From: Carallia brachiata
Taxonomy: Eukaryota > Streptophyta > Magnoliopsida > Malpighiales > Rhizophoraceae
Assembly: GCA_021464245.1 (NCBI GenBank)
Contig: JADCRB010000099.1
Coordinates: 248,001-312,000, forward strand
Reading direction: 5' to 3'
DNA length: 64,000 bases
A program made the translations under genes and the position numbers. The notes under the pieces were generated by a model. That model ran no database searches and was not told where the DNA came from. It worked only from the letters and a program-made list of their open reading frames with translations. Shown here piece by piece: positions 13,501 to 26,700 of the stretch; position 1 is the first letter of the stretch; every line of letters starts with the position of its first letter.

Positions 13501-15912
13501 CTCTTCTCTATATTCCAAAGCTCCGGAAAAGAATGTTGTGCCTGGACAGAAAACACAGTGGATTTACAAGATTGATCAAAGAATTGAGACCAAGAGGATC
13601 AAGTGTCAACTCATTGAATAATTTGCAATGGAAGTTCATTATATGTGAAGGTGCAGCATACTAATGCATGATATTATTCTTCTCGTCTCAGAAGCAAATA
13701 GAAAATTCCACTTAGATGCTTAGCAGAAGAAGCATCACCACATCAAGGTACCTTTGCTCACTGAGCATTAATGGTTTGGTGCTAAAAAGCTTTTAAGAAG
13801 AAATCATAGATCTTATACAAGGTAGCGAAAAGGCCTGAGCAATTACTCACAGAAAGAGATTCCGTGTCTCCAGCACTTGTGCCCGCAACAAAAGGGTCAA
13901 TAAGATAATCAACAACCTTGGAGCAAAATTCAAAAGTATTAATAATCAGTGAAGGCAAGTATAGTGCAATAATCTCAAGAAGTTTTGAATTTGGTTTGCT
14001 ACAGTAAGTTGAAATTGTCTAAACTGGAAAAGTAAGGTTCATAAGTTTTAGCACTCAAACCTTCTGAGTATCATGCATACCTCTTTCCCAAAATGACGCT
14101 GAAAAAATTCGCCCACGCTGCAGAGTAGGAGAAAGTAAGACAAGGATGAGGGTATTGAAATCTCAATGACCAAATAAAGTGCAAGTGTAGATAAAAACAT
14201 GACGGCTCGTAATTTCATTTATCACCTTTCAGATGAATCAATTACTTTTGAAGACTCTCTTTTCCTCCACAAAAATGGCTCGAGAAGGATCTGAAGCTGC
14301 AAACAGCAAAAGGAATGATGTATGAGTGCATGCAAAAATAGTAGAGTTTCTACTTTTATGAAGCCTTAAACTTTATATGGAAATCTCGTGCAAAGAGTTA
14401 AATCAAGGGAAAGTTACTAGATTTTGTTTAACCTTGTCTGGAAACCAAACCTTTGATTGCAGAGAAAGAAAGTTACTCCTGAATAGTGCAATGGGATTCG
14501 TGGGTATCTGGCATCAATTATTATGCAGCATTGTGGAGTTTTAGATCGAAGTAGTTGCATATGCAAGAAGATTGGAAACAAAGTCTGTTGGAAACAAGAA
14601 AACAAGAAGGAATACCAGCACTGGAACCCCATTTCTCACAATATAACGTTTGTTCTGAGATATTGGCTGTAAAAGTAGACAAAAAAATGAACAGTGAAAT
14701 AATCAGCTGTAAACTTTCAACATTCAACTTAAGAAAAACAGAACAAAACTTCACAATATTAAGCATTGGCAAGCCAGAATTTTTTGACTAACATGAAGAT
14801 CTTTATATGTTGAATATGAAACAGAAGGTCTTACAATTTGTTGCCTTTCTCGAAGCCCGAGATCATCAAGTAAAGTTCCAACCTCCTTCTCACTCTCAGT
14901 CTTTATGATATGCAAAAGAAGAAAATTAAAAGGAAATGAAATGCCTAATAATAAAAAGGAAATGATCAAAAGAGCTAGAAAACTTTTGCAAAGGGAAAAA
15001 GTCTAAGAAGTAAAACATGCACGGCAACAAATCCTTTAATAAATCATGATATTCGGAAAAACACAGAGTTTAATCGTCCGGTGTGCATAGCATGTGAAAG
15101 AGAAATATACCATGGCATTAGCACCCTCGTCCCAAATGAGACCATCCCGGGAGACACTTCTCAACTTCCCTCCCGCTCTGCCTTCCGCTTCAAAGACCGT
15201 CACTCTCAACCCATGCGATTTCAGCTTGTAGGCTGCTGCCAGCCCACTTTCAAGATACATTGCATTCATGTCAAGACTCAATATAGTCCATTCTTGCATA
15301 TACAAAATGAACATGCCCAGAGAAGGAAAAAAAATAGAGTAGACAGAAAAATGACAAAATCAAATATAAACCATGTAAGAGGGAATTCATATAGGAATCA
15401 ATAAGACATTGTCATCATCACACCACAAAGCAAAAACAAAAATGGCAAACACAAAAAAAAACCAAAAGCTTGACTCTAGAATACCTGACACCCGCGCCTA
15501 TAACAGCTACTCTCTTGCCAGAAGAAGCCGCTGAAAATTGAAGGGAAGGAACCAAAGCGAAAAAAAAACAAAAAGAACAAAGAGAAACGAATCAGAAAAC
15601 GCACATTACCTCAATAGGCCTTCTCTTAATACAAACTTGTATTTGAATTTACAATTCCCACGCACAATTCAATATAGCACAGCCATTTGTTAACCAAGAA
15701 CTTCATTGTGTTTCTTACCATTTTGTTGCTTCTAAGTTCATTTCGTTCTAATTAGAGGATAAGCGGGCCCCCACCCAACCCAAAAAAAAAAAAAAAACAT
15801 AAAAGAGAAGAAGAAGAAGAAGAAGAAGAAGGAATTGCAATCGGCTCTTACTCGGCTTCTTATCTTGTTGGACAGATGCTGCCGCTGCTGTTGCCGTTGC
15901 ATCTGAGGCCAT
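10544..15912 (-). CDS. HEMG2: Protoporphyrinogen IX oxidase, PPOX2/HEMG2 type
   Basis: Eighteen exons on the minus strand: 15912-15852, 15530-15485, 15246-15111, 14900-14835, 14666-14616, 14507-14451, 14296-14226, 14117-14081, 13916-13851, 13541-13501, 13198-13066, 12522-12349, 12099-12025, 11572-11449, 11363-11255, 11048-10974, 10872-10766 and 10665-10544. They close in frame to 516 residues, close to the Arabidopsis HEMG2 length. The enzyme oxidises protoporphyrinogen IX to protoporphyrin IX with FAD and O2, the last step shared by haem and chlorophyll synthesis. The N terminus carries the dinucleotide motif [15 protein letters not shown] (about residues 28-42), followed by [14 protein letters not shown] and [19 protein letters not shown] is the active-site loop where resistance to PPO-inhibiting herbicides is known to map. 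The C terminus has [16 protein letters not shown], the second FAD contact. The short Ala-rich N terminus fits the mitochondrial (PPO2) rather than the plastid (PPO1) isoform. The start is the first in-frame ATG. No truncation or missing motif was seen. Confidence 0.95.
15806..15832. repeat. GAA trinucleotide microsatellite in PPOX intron 1
   Basis: Nine GAA units, just inside intron 1 of the PPOX gene next to a poly(A) tract. It sits about 20 bases beyond the exon 1 donor. Confidence 0.85.
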
Positions 15913-18067
15913 TTTGGGTCTATCGGGTCCGGCCACTGCTTAGTCTGAATCTGCCCCTTGACGCTCAGGTCCAATGGTTGCTTGCTTAGATTGGTATTGT
16001 TAATTGTATTGTAGGCCCCCCCCTGCTGTGTTTTTTTCCCAGCTTGAAGACTTGAAGCAGGGGGAGAGGAATCTTTTCTTCTGAGAACGGGGTGGGCTGG
16101 TGGGGGGTGATCGTTTTCAGAGCTCACTTTTTGGGCCACTTGTCCATAAACAATGTCGGAGTAAACAGGCTTGCTATATTATGGCTATAATTTCTTTGTT
16201 TTGTTGTATGGGCCCGAGTAAGGCCTATTTATCGTCTATTAAGACTCTTGTTACTTTTGGACCACCTGTCATTCATTCATTCTTAGGATGTGTTACGTGG
16301 CATGGGTATTCAATCTGCACGGAAACACCTGGGCTTGCAATTACGGAAAAGTACAATTGTCCCAGGATTTTTTTAAAAAAAATTTGTCTAACTCGTAACA
16401 GATTTTTTTTATTTTCTGCAATAACGATATTTTTTATTTTTTTATTATAAAAATATTATTATTATTACAGAAAATTAAAAATTCATTGTGATTCGAGTAA
16501 AATTCAAATAAAAAATTAAATAGCGCATCCATGCCCTACCATTGGATAACGATATCTTTCTTATTAATTTTTTCCGTTTCAAATAAGTAACATGTTGCCA
16601 CTAGCTACATGGTTGGTTTGGTGGCACAACCGCCTATTTCCTACCCTCAATAATGTACCCAAAATAAAAAAATTAAAGTAAACCAAAAAAAAAATTAAAA
16701 AATTAAAAATTTTTAAAAAAATCTCTGAAATTAAGGTCCAAATTCTAGCAACAAACAAACAACCTCAATCCACTAAATCTATTTTTATTTTCGCCCTATA
16801 AGTTCCAGATTTCTCTCTCAAAATACAGTCTGCATATTTTACACAAAAGGAAATAGGATTAGATCCACTGATTATTTCGTTAAAACCAATGCATCGTTTC
16901 TCAATTTTTTCTTTTTGCCTTTTCCAAATAAGTTAAAAAGCTAAAACCCATTATTGGATATGCTTAGCTTCCACTAATTTGCGACTTTGAAATCAGCCGA
17001 GTTATAATAAAAGCCGGAGCAAACTAAAATGTTAGTTAATTCCAACAATTTCCTTTTCAAAAGAAAAGGAATGAATCATTAAAAGTGGAGAAATTTGTTT
17101 CAACAAAAAGAAAAAACAAAAAAGTAAGTTACTGGGGGACAAATTGGACGCCCACCAGAAGCTGCCTTTGGAAGCAATATATATGTGCATATTCCAAATT
17201 AATAATAAGTTTGCTTACTGATTACTCCTGACCATAAGGCCACTCCTTAATTTCCATGGGCGATGGCCAACCAACGCAGATTGGATTAGTAATAACTGAT
17301 AAGTAAGTGCTGCTGGTGCCCCACAAGATTATATAATCTTTGAATTGAACCCAATGATTATTCTTCCCTAGGTTTGGACGATTGATTAGGACATGACGTA
17401 ACCCCATCCTTAATTGCCTGGCCCATGGAAAGAGAAAGCGTGTTTGTTAGTACAAGCAATTAATCCGCTTCTTCTACTTTTGACAAGCCATGCAATATGA
17501 AGTTTGGGAATTATCTTGACGGGACGAAATCATATTTGCTTAAAGTCGGGGAACTTTGATACTTAAGCAATTTGGTTGAAAAACCTTCCCCGAAAAACGG
17601 CTGTTAGTTGGGGAATCTTGGGCTCCCAATCTATCTGAAATTATTTCGTTCGGTTAAAAAGAAGGTGGCCCCACCGCAATAATCACCTTGATTAGGGTTG
17701 GAAATTTAGTTACTCATTAATTCTTTCCACCTGCTCCATATAATAAAACAAATTAAAGATTACATCTGTTCCCAATTTCTGTCATTTCCTTGGGATTTTT
17801 TTTTTTTTTGAAAGTCCATTTTATTTGGAATTGGTGGTCCATTGCCACCATTTAAAGCGTCAGATGGCCAATTGGCGCTACGGCGATTTGAAACTCTAAT
17901 GACTTGATTTCTTTAGATTCAAAATTGAAGAAAAGGATTTCCATTTCGCTGACCACTATCTCAAAGTCCTCAAGTTGGTTGAGAGGACACAGCCAAAATG
18001 ATTACAAGTCAAGCAGGGCATCGGTCCGAGATTGCTGGGGTCCAATCCAAGTTTGTTGCTCCAGAAA

Positions 18068-18091
18068 GCTGTGTGTGTGTGTGTGTGTGTG
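18068..18091. repeat. GT dinucleotide microsatellite
   Basis: About twelve GT units in intergenic DNA; likely polymorphic. Confidence 0.85.
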
Positions 18092-19940
18092 GCGGTATAT
18101 GATAACAAATAAGTTAGCCGGCTAGTCATTAACTTGTGCCTACTTTTGATAACACCACCACCATCCAAAAACTCAATCTTTCCCTCTTTCTCAAACTTCA
18201 AATGGAAAAGAAGAAGAATCAAATGCTAGTGATGAGAATCAAATTTTCAGTTGATGAAAACTATTCGTTTGCATTTTATCGAACCGGATAGAGGTCCCGT
18301 TTAAGGAAAATCATTGAGAGCCATTTGATGTTGTCACGATCATTTCTGATTTAAGTTACTAATTAACTACTAGATGGCCTATTAAAAACATATTACCGAT
18401 AGTATATTCAATACCACCCATATCATGCTGATTTTAGCACTTTCTAAGTTAAAAGGCTACTTTTAACCCACAACCCCCCCCCCCCCCCTCAAAAAAAGGT
18501 TAAAAGGCTACTACGTTCGTAGAGGGGAAAAAACTACTCTTCACATACATATTGCATAATCATGAGGGTATTGATGACAAATGGTATTCATATATGTAGG
18601 TTAGACTACATTAATTGTATTCAATTGATCTCTACAGTCAGTCCGTGCAGTCTGATACTGAGAATCCAAAGTTGATGAGGACTGAGAGAATCCTAATTGG
18701 GTTGGGACTTGGGATTAATCAAGCAAATAACGGTTGAGTTGCCGACTCTCACCGAGTAAAATAAATCAAACAGACATATTTTTATCCCTAGCACCGCATG
18801 AAGTTTAATTTATTAGAAATATATTTATCTACCCATTGTACCTACAGCAACAATTATTAAGTGGGCAGGCCACGCCATGCCAGTATGCCATGCAAGTGTA
18901 AGTAGGCAACTGCCATCCGTACGTACGTCTGTCGAAACCGACGTGGGAACTAATAGCGGACTGGACTGGAGGGTGGTAGCCCCCGGCCGATTCATGGTGC
19001 CATGCAATTAACTCGAGTTGGTGACTTACCATCACGATTCACCACCGTCAGTACGTAACCAAAGGTCGGGCAGAAAAAAACATGAAGATATTGTCTCTAA
19101 TTAATTTCCTTATGGGGATTCGAGACTCCCGGCTTGCTATCACATTGGGGAGATCAATACCTTTTGTCTTGCACGACCCCATTAATTGCACAAGGACAAT
19201 CGACTATATAGTCTATGGGTTCCGCTATATCAGAATATAATTTTTTTATTATATTCATACGTATATTTTTTTATAATCATAAATTTTTTTATGTAATAAT
19301 AAACAAAAAAATATATAATAAAAAATAATAATACTTTTTGTATCATTTTTTTGTTATAATTATACAAAATATACATATAATTGCACACAAAAAAATTACG
19401 TGCAGAAGACAATAAAAAAAAATCATATGCTCACAAATATTTTCCATAGTCTATATACCCCATGAAAATTTTTAGTTGAAATTAAAATAAAATTAAATAA
19501 TATATATTGTATAATTATTTTATCTAATTATGTAAAAGAATTCAAATTAATATTACACCAAATGTCTTTATTTTTAGATCAAGTCAAATTATGTACATCT
19601 TTTCATTAATGAATTCATACTAATATCCGATCTTGGAGATCGCCCGGTCTACGGAGAAGCGGCTCATAAATAGCCGAGAATAAAAAGTCATGGGCCTTCT
19701 AACCTTTGGCTAGATTTTGTTTCCATCAGTTAAGATTTAGGAACGTGGCTTCGCACTTGGACGGTGACTGATTTTGTCCTTTCTACGCCCCATAATATTC
19801 ATTGAATTGAGTTGATATGCATAGAAAACCCATCGTGGATAAAAAGGACAGAAAAATTATACCATTTATCGATGTGTTTCCCGTTAATTTCATTATGTAT
19901 GCGAAGTACTTATTTTCCATCTTTATGGGCGAGAATAATA

Positions 19941-20166
19941 GTGTGATTGGATTAATAGAAAGTGATAAGAAAAGAAAATAAATAAAAAATAATACGTTAA
20001 TAATATTATTATAATTGATAAAAAATAATAATTAAAAATTGTGAAAAAGAAAATAAATAGTAATTTGTAAAATAAAAAATAAAAATTAATTGTTTAAATT
20101 GATAAAAAAAATAAATAATTTATTTTTATTTTCTTTTCTTTTCTATGGGTATTCAAACAGAGCATA
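19941..20166. mobile_element. MITE-like element with imperfect terminal inverted repeats
   Basis: The left end reads tgattggattaatagaaag and then aagaaaagaaaataaat. The reverse complement of the right end reads gctctgtttgaatacccata and then gaaaagaaaagaaaataaa. The two ends therefore form an imperfect inverted repeat of about 45 bases around an AT-rich centre with no coding capacity. The 'tctgtttgaata' end is typical of small non-autonomous DNA elements in plants. Target-site duplication is not clear. Confidence 0.45.
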
Positions 20167-21944
20167 AATGTGAAAAAAGACTCGGAACCTAAGGTATAAG
20201 GGTTTTTACCGAATTATGTGCATATATACTTTTCTTAATCAATATTCATAAAATGGGGACTTGGAGTTGGATCTGTAAGTATGGAATCAAGAAGAGGACG
20301 CAGGTGCTTTGCACATATTACAAGAATAATAATCCAATAAAGTTGCATTAGTGCTGTATAATTTAATTATAAACTACAATGTATAATTTAATTAATAACA
20401 AATTACACAAGCCTACACTGGATATATGCACAAATTCGTCTTTTTACGGCGATAAAATGTCACGCGAGATCTTGATCGTCCTGCGCTTCATGAGGATTTT
20501 TGTGCAGGCGTGCCTTGCCTTGGCTTCTTCTTCTTTTCAGACCTTTTTTTTTTACACATTGAAATTTCAGTCTTGAAGCTACAAAATCCCAATGATTTAG
20601 CTAATCTTAATTATATTTCATATAGGAATATGACGAAGGAGAGGCAAGAAAGTTTCTTGTGCTTTAATAGCTGGCCACAGACCCGAAAATTCTTCTGCCT
20701 CGAATTCTTCCAATTGGAGAAAAATTTTAAGGTTGGCCGGACTTGGACTGATCATTTGCATTTTCAAATCTAGTAAAGCAAATTGTTCAACGGGAGATTT
20801 TGTTCCAAATGATAAAGGAATCATAAAAATGCTAAGGCACCTAATCACGTTATTATATTCTACTAAACATCAAATTTACCTTTATGATTTTTTGTAACTT
20901 CTTTATCTTTATTTTTTTTTAGCAAAAAAGATCTTTTTACTTTATGTAAAATATTTTTCAACGTTTAAAATAACAATAATAATTGAAAAATCGTGGTTCC
21001 TCCAAGCAGGAGAATGGATGATGCAACTCGAGCTCATTCTCGTTGTTTGCTACGCGCCCGCGATTCATCTCCCGAGTCCCGACAGGACCGCACATCGGAC
21101 AACGGAGTATCTCTTCAGTTTATTGTGGGGCCCAGAAGATCCATCTGGTTGGGATATCGCTCTGGTACATCCAGCTCTACCGTGATATCACCACTTCGGA
21201 ATGGACCCCACCCAGGGCCTTTTCCGTCCAATGACTCTTTCCTAGGCATGCGAAATATCCCCGATAAATTATAAGAATAATGATATCGACTAATTATTAT
21301 AATTAAAATAAATATACTTATAAAATAATAAAATTAAAAAAATCAAACAATAGTATTATTAAATATAATTTTTTAAATTATATTATTTTTTAAATATATT
21401 CGATACAATTTATAATATTAATTCAGGATGAATAGTATTATTTAAATTATAATTGGCACATAACTAAAATCAAATAAAAATATAAGTGAACAAGATTATA
21501 TGATTAAAATAAATATTTATACAATTTTATTTAATAATATTTGATAATTTATTTATTTTTTATATTTTATAAATATAATTATTTAATAATTTATATTATT
21601 AGTATTATGCTTACTTAAAAATGATTCTTGTAAAATAAAAAAATATCTTTTTCTGAATAAAAAAGCGCAAAAATGAATAATATTAAACAAAAATTCTTGA
21701 TCGATAAATTGCCAGCACAAGAGAAGTAACTTTTTTACGTGCGATATTTGGGAGACAAAAGTGAAAACAGCGGTCAAAAGACATTTACTGAACAGAAGTC
21801 GGTTGGATTAAATAGAAACGGGGACATCGACAATGGTTTCACTCGGATTGACCTTGGGTCCATGGGATGGGCCCCTGGGTGTTGGATGGCATCGGAAGGA
21901 AGTATCCGTAACCAAATTTTTTATTTTAAATCTTTCATATATCG

Positions 21945-22110
21945 AAGAATATCACTACATAATTATATAATTTATTATGTATAAAAATATATAATTAATT
22001 TAATAATTTATTTTTTAAAAATTTAATATATATTTTATAATTTAATAATTTAATTTTTTATATACTAATTTTATGATACTATTAAGTGTTTATATAATTT
22101 TTTCCCATAT
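21945..22110. repeat. AT-rich dispersed repeat, copy 2
   Basis: Second copy of the repeat described at 7433-7566, in the same orientation, with the core order and spacing preserved. No open frame. Confidence 0.4.
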
Positions 22111-23640
22111 TTAATATGAGTAATAGGGAGGAGCTGGAAAAGAGTTGGCACTGAACTGGGGGATGTTTTGACCTCGTCAACCAGACCACAACGTGGATAA
22201 GGATTGAAGACTGGAGAGAGAGTCCTCAGCAATGGAGGAGAATTATCTGGCAAGATTTGGGGCTCTGGCCGCTTGTGTCATGCCCCCACGCACAATTGAC
22301 ATTTGCCCAATCAATATGCGACGCCGAGCAAATGTAACGGTTTTATGCCATGGGGCTTCTTTCTTTTTTTTGTCAATTATAATTTACAACCATCTTAACT
22401 GACCAAAAAAAAATTACCTTGGACATTTAAAATTCATGCAATCCCAAATCCCAGTTGAAAGTGGAACATTTTTAAAAAGCGTTTTTTTTTTTGGAAAAAA
22501 TATCGTTAATATATATAATTAAGTGATAAAATACCTCTATATCTAATTTGGGTGGGAAATTAAAGAGTATACATAAGAAAACTGAGTGTATCATAGTCAC
22601 TAGCTGGTGAGATGACCTTTATCTTCTATAATCTAGATCGGCAGATAACACACTATGTTTGGCCATTCGCGTCATCGAGAATAGAAAATGTTTGGGTTGG
22701 AGACGAGCAGACAGCAAGTAACCATCGTCGTTTGATTAAAAACGTAACATTTGTACGCTTAGTCAGATTATTTCCAAATTAAGCTGGCAACTAGGTTAGG
22801 TTTGGGTTACAGGCGAATTGATCCATTAGATTAAAAAAAAAAAAAATGTTACAAGCAAATTTGTTTGAGGATGATTTTTTAGACAAACAAGATCAGTGAC
22901 TACTACTTTAGATTACCAACAGAGCAATGTTGTGCGCGTCCAAATGAGAAAATAGTACCTCTTTGATCCCACATACCCTCGTAACGCGGTTACAAAATAT
23001 GACTTTGACGTCAGAGTTAAAAACAAAATCATTAATGATAATTATTACTGTAATTATGAATCGTCTGCTAATTGTTCCGATAAATGCTCCCGCAATAAAA
23101 AAGCGTTACTCAAAATTTAATAAGAATGGATAGAAAGCTGGAATCTGTGCAATTATAGTAAAAGGCGAATTCTTAACCGCCGAAAAAAAGGAAGAAAAAA
23201 AAAAGAAGGCAATTTTCATTGAAAAAAATTATATTCTAGTGATTGGTGTATTAAATTTTATCTTGATTAGAATAAAAATTATTATTTTTAAAATAAAAAT
23301 TAATACTTTTAAAATATTTATTATTTTATATTTTAAAAATATCAATATTTATTTTAAAAATAATAAATATAATTTTCTCAAAATAAAATTGAGACATTCT
23401 AGCTGAGATTTATAACTGTGCTCATTTATAAATTGAATTGGGAACTCCCACTACGCCATACAGTGCGTGTCCCAATTGGGTGGCTGGCGCTCACTTTGTT
23501 TTAACTTTCAAGTCTCCTCTCTTCTCTTCTCCTCTCTCGAGCTTCGTGCCCAACTGTCAAGAGAGAGAAGCACAAAACACAGACAAAAGAGAACAAAAGA
23601 GAAGAATCCAAGTCCTCAAGCCTCTCAACTGAAAGAAGAC

Positions 23641-23671
23641 GAAGAAGAAGAAGAAGAAGAAGAAGAAGAAG
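23641..23671. repeat. GAA trinucleotide microsatellite in ankyrin gene leader
   Basis: Ten GAA units about 90 bases upstream of the ankyrin gene ATG, probably in its 5' untranslated region. A CT/TC dinucleotide run follows at about 23695-23712. Confidence 0.8.
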
Positions 23672-23762
23672 GAAGTTGAGGGAGGCAGCTGAAAGCTCTC
23701 TCTCTCTCTCTCGCCCAACCGCCGGCCTCTATTCCACTGTTTCTGCACATATCATTATACCA

Positions 23763-26700
23763 ATGACGCTCTTCTCCGCCAAGCAGGTGGTTCCGGTCCA
23801 CTACGAGGCCCAGGTCTCCCAGCGCCTCCTCGAAGCCATTCTCTCCGGAGATCTCCCATCGGCTCTCGACTGTATCGCCGATCCCTTCCTCGACGTCAAC
23901 TACGTCGGCGCCGTTTGCTTCAAGTGCAGGAAGACCGTCGTCGTTTTGCGCGACGAGTCCCCCTCTGAAGTTCGCTTCGATTATGAGGAGTTCAAGACCG
24001 ACGTCTCTGCTCTTTTCCTCGCTGTCCACGCCGGAAATGTCGCTCTTGTCAAGAAATTGCTGGTATGATATCACTTTTCATTTCCATCGTTTTCCACTTT
24101 TTGATCTCATATATATATTTTTTGAAGTTAAACTTCTGTTCTTTCTTTCCCTTTTTCTTCCCTTTTTTTTTTGTTAAATTTTTTTCAACAATTCTTTCCT
24201 TTTCAATGCTTTAATTAAGACGTATGTTTGGTGAATGCTTGTTTGGATTGAAATGAAGCTGTGAACGCTTTATTATTTATTTTTTTAAAAAAAACAAATT
24301 TTGTGCTTTGGTTTACAGTGAGATTTGAAACATTTTTGTACATTAATGCTAGCGGTAGGATTTGGAGGATGTTCTCTCCCCGAAACTCTTTTGTTTTATG
24401 GCGTTTATCTCTCTTGTAGTGTTTGGATGATGAGAAAAAATACGTTCAAAAAAGAAAAAGATAACAAGAACAAACTTTTCGAAATTTGAATTTTCGTCCC
24501 GGCAAGCATCAGAAAGTTTTACTCAAATATGCTGAACTTTTCGAAACGTGTAAGCCTTTTCTTTTTTTTTTTTTTTTTAATTTATTTTACGCTTCAGATA
24601 TTATTTAAAAGGTGCTTTGAATTTTTACCTACTGCTTTTTTTTTTTGGTCTAAAGGAAAAAATGACATTATTTTTTTGTTTGACAACGAAACATTCTCTT
24701 AAACTTGTTCGATGTCTAGTGTGGTGTAGTTTGGTTCGGTTTTATTTTCCGTTTCCGAAGCCATCAGGCCCACTACATGCATATGAATGAGATTCGCGAT
24801 CTTTACTAAGAGTAAATCTGCTTTTCTCAGTGCGAATTTGAATTTTACATTAATTTTTTCCATGTAATTATTAACTACTGACTCATGTCTATTTTTTTCA
24901 ATTTCTGTTCTCTTCGCAAAATGCATATTCTGCGGATATATTTAATTCACACACTAAAAAAAAAAAAAAACTGTAAAAAGAGTAAACCACCACCAGATAT
25001 TCTCCAAAAAAAATTCTGGATTATATATTTTTTTTGCGTGATAATTATGACCTTGATTTTGTTATTTTACCCCAGCGACCGCCGTCCATGTCTTGCTGTC
25101 TCTATCCGTTTGTTTCTTTGGATGCTGATGGGGGGACATTTTAACCATTAACTTGGTCATGGTAAATAATTGGCTAGTCTTAGAGGGGAAGCAGTCCTGT
25201 GAAAGAAAAGAATGCACATAACAGCAGTGTGCCGCCCGCCCACACCCTTTTAGATTTGAGAAAATGTTTGTGATTAATTTTTACTGTCTTAATTAGTATT
25301 TTAAATGTAATAATTAACAATTTATATAATTTTTAATTTTTATTATAAAAATTATTAATTTTATTATAAAATATTATTTTTACTTTATTCAGAATATTAA
25401 TTAAAGAACAAAAATCGGAAGATTTATTGGTCCTAGGTTTAAGATAGCTTTTATTCACCTGTACTTTTCTGCGCATTGGAGAAAGTGGCACATAAAGACG
25501 AAAGAAAATGCTAATTTACCCAAGAGCGTGCCCCACGTTCTCTGTAATGCACCCCCTTGTGCTCCTTCTTATTAAAATGATCAAATTTGCCGAGTTTTCT
25601 GCTGCCTTGCTTACCATGAATTCTGCTGCATTGCGTATCACATTCAATAATGTTCTCTATTTTCGTCCCTCCGTGGCCACGCCCTTTTGTGTTCATCGAA
25701 GAAGCCAAGCTACCTAAAATGCTCTTGTTAAGGAGTCTTTTCATTGTCTGGCGAGGAACTGAAATATCGTCTTTTCTGAATGACAGGGCATTGGAGCTGA
25801 TGTAAACCAAAAACTGTTCAAGGGGTTCGCGACAACAGCAGCTGTGAGGGAGGGTCACTATGGGATACTGGAGATCTTACTCAAAGCTGGCGCATCACAG
25901 CCAGCTTGCGAAGAGGCTTTGCTGGAAGCAAGCTGTTATGGGCAGGCAAGGTCTGTGGAACTGCTCATGGGCTCTGATTTCATTCGGCCCCACATTGCCG
26001 TGCACGCCCTTGTCACAGCATCTTGTAGAGGATTTGCAGACGTTGTGGAGACTCTCATGAAGGTAAACCAACCTGATCTACTGGCATTGGGTCCTCCTTC
26101 GATAACTCTAACTTAGCTTTCGCCAGCTAACTGGCTTATAATCATACGTGAATGATATGGCTGCTTTGTGTTAAATGGCAGTGTGGTGTAGATGTCAATG
26201 CAGCTGATAGATTGCTGCTGTTGTCCTCTAAACCTTCTCTTCACACAAATGTTGACTGCACGGCACTCATCGCTGCCGTTGTTAGTAGGCAGGCTGCTAT
26301 TGCCCGTGCGCTATTGCAGGTGACTTTCTTGTACTTTTCTTTCTGTTCTCCTCAAATTACTTGCGCATGGGTCTTTTTTTTCTTGTCAACTCTGCTTCTC
26401 CTAAAGTTACCGCTAATTTCCTATTCGATGCTTATGCAATGTGACTTGTTCTACAAATTCCAGTAAGAGGAATAAATTTTTTAGTTCGCATAAATTTATA
26501 GAAATGATTGTTAAGTGAATCTGGCTCTGGATCTGGGTTCTGTCTTTGACACACAAAAAGTGTGCTGGGCGCTCTGTATGACGTTTGCCCAAACAACTGT
26601 GACGCAGTTGGACCAGTGACTCTGGATTACACTCAATCCTGAGGTCCAGTGGTGCACCAGAATGTTAAAAAGGGAAGTGACCCTTTAGTGAGGTTGTAGG

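Larger units (their letters stand above)
15913..23762. other. Long intergenic region between divergent PPOX and ankyrin genes
   Basis: Almost 8 kb separating two genes transcribed away from each other, so both promoters should be at its ends. No gene was supported inside. It is mostly AT-rich. Contents: a (GT)n tract at 18068-18091, a run of about 15 C at 18474-18488, a MITE-like unit at 19941-20166, a GC-richer island at about 21000-21260 with no recognisable product, an AT-rich repeat at 21945-22110, and another AT-rich, partly palindromic block at 23230-23400. A pyrimidine-rich leader and a (GAA)10 tract at 23641-23671 lie just before the ankyrin start. Confidence 0.5.

Noticed and set aside
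15738..16139. 133-codon minus-strand frame overlapping the PPOX start, possible upstream ORF
   Set aside because: It lacks an ATG (opens at GTG) and becomes low-complexity inside intron 1.
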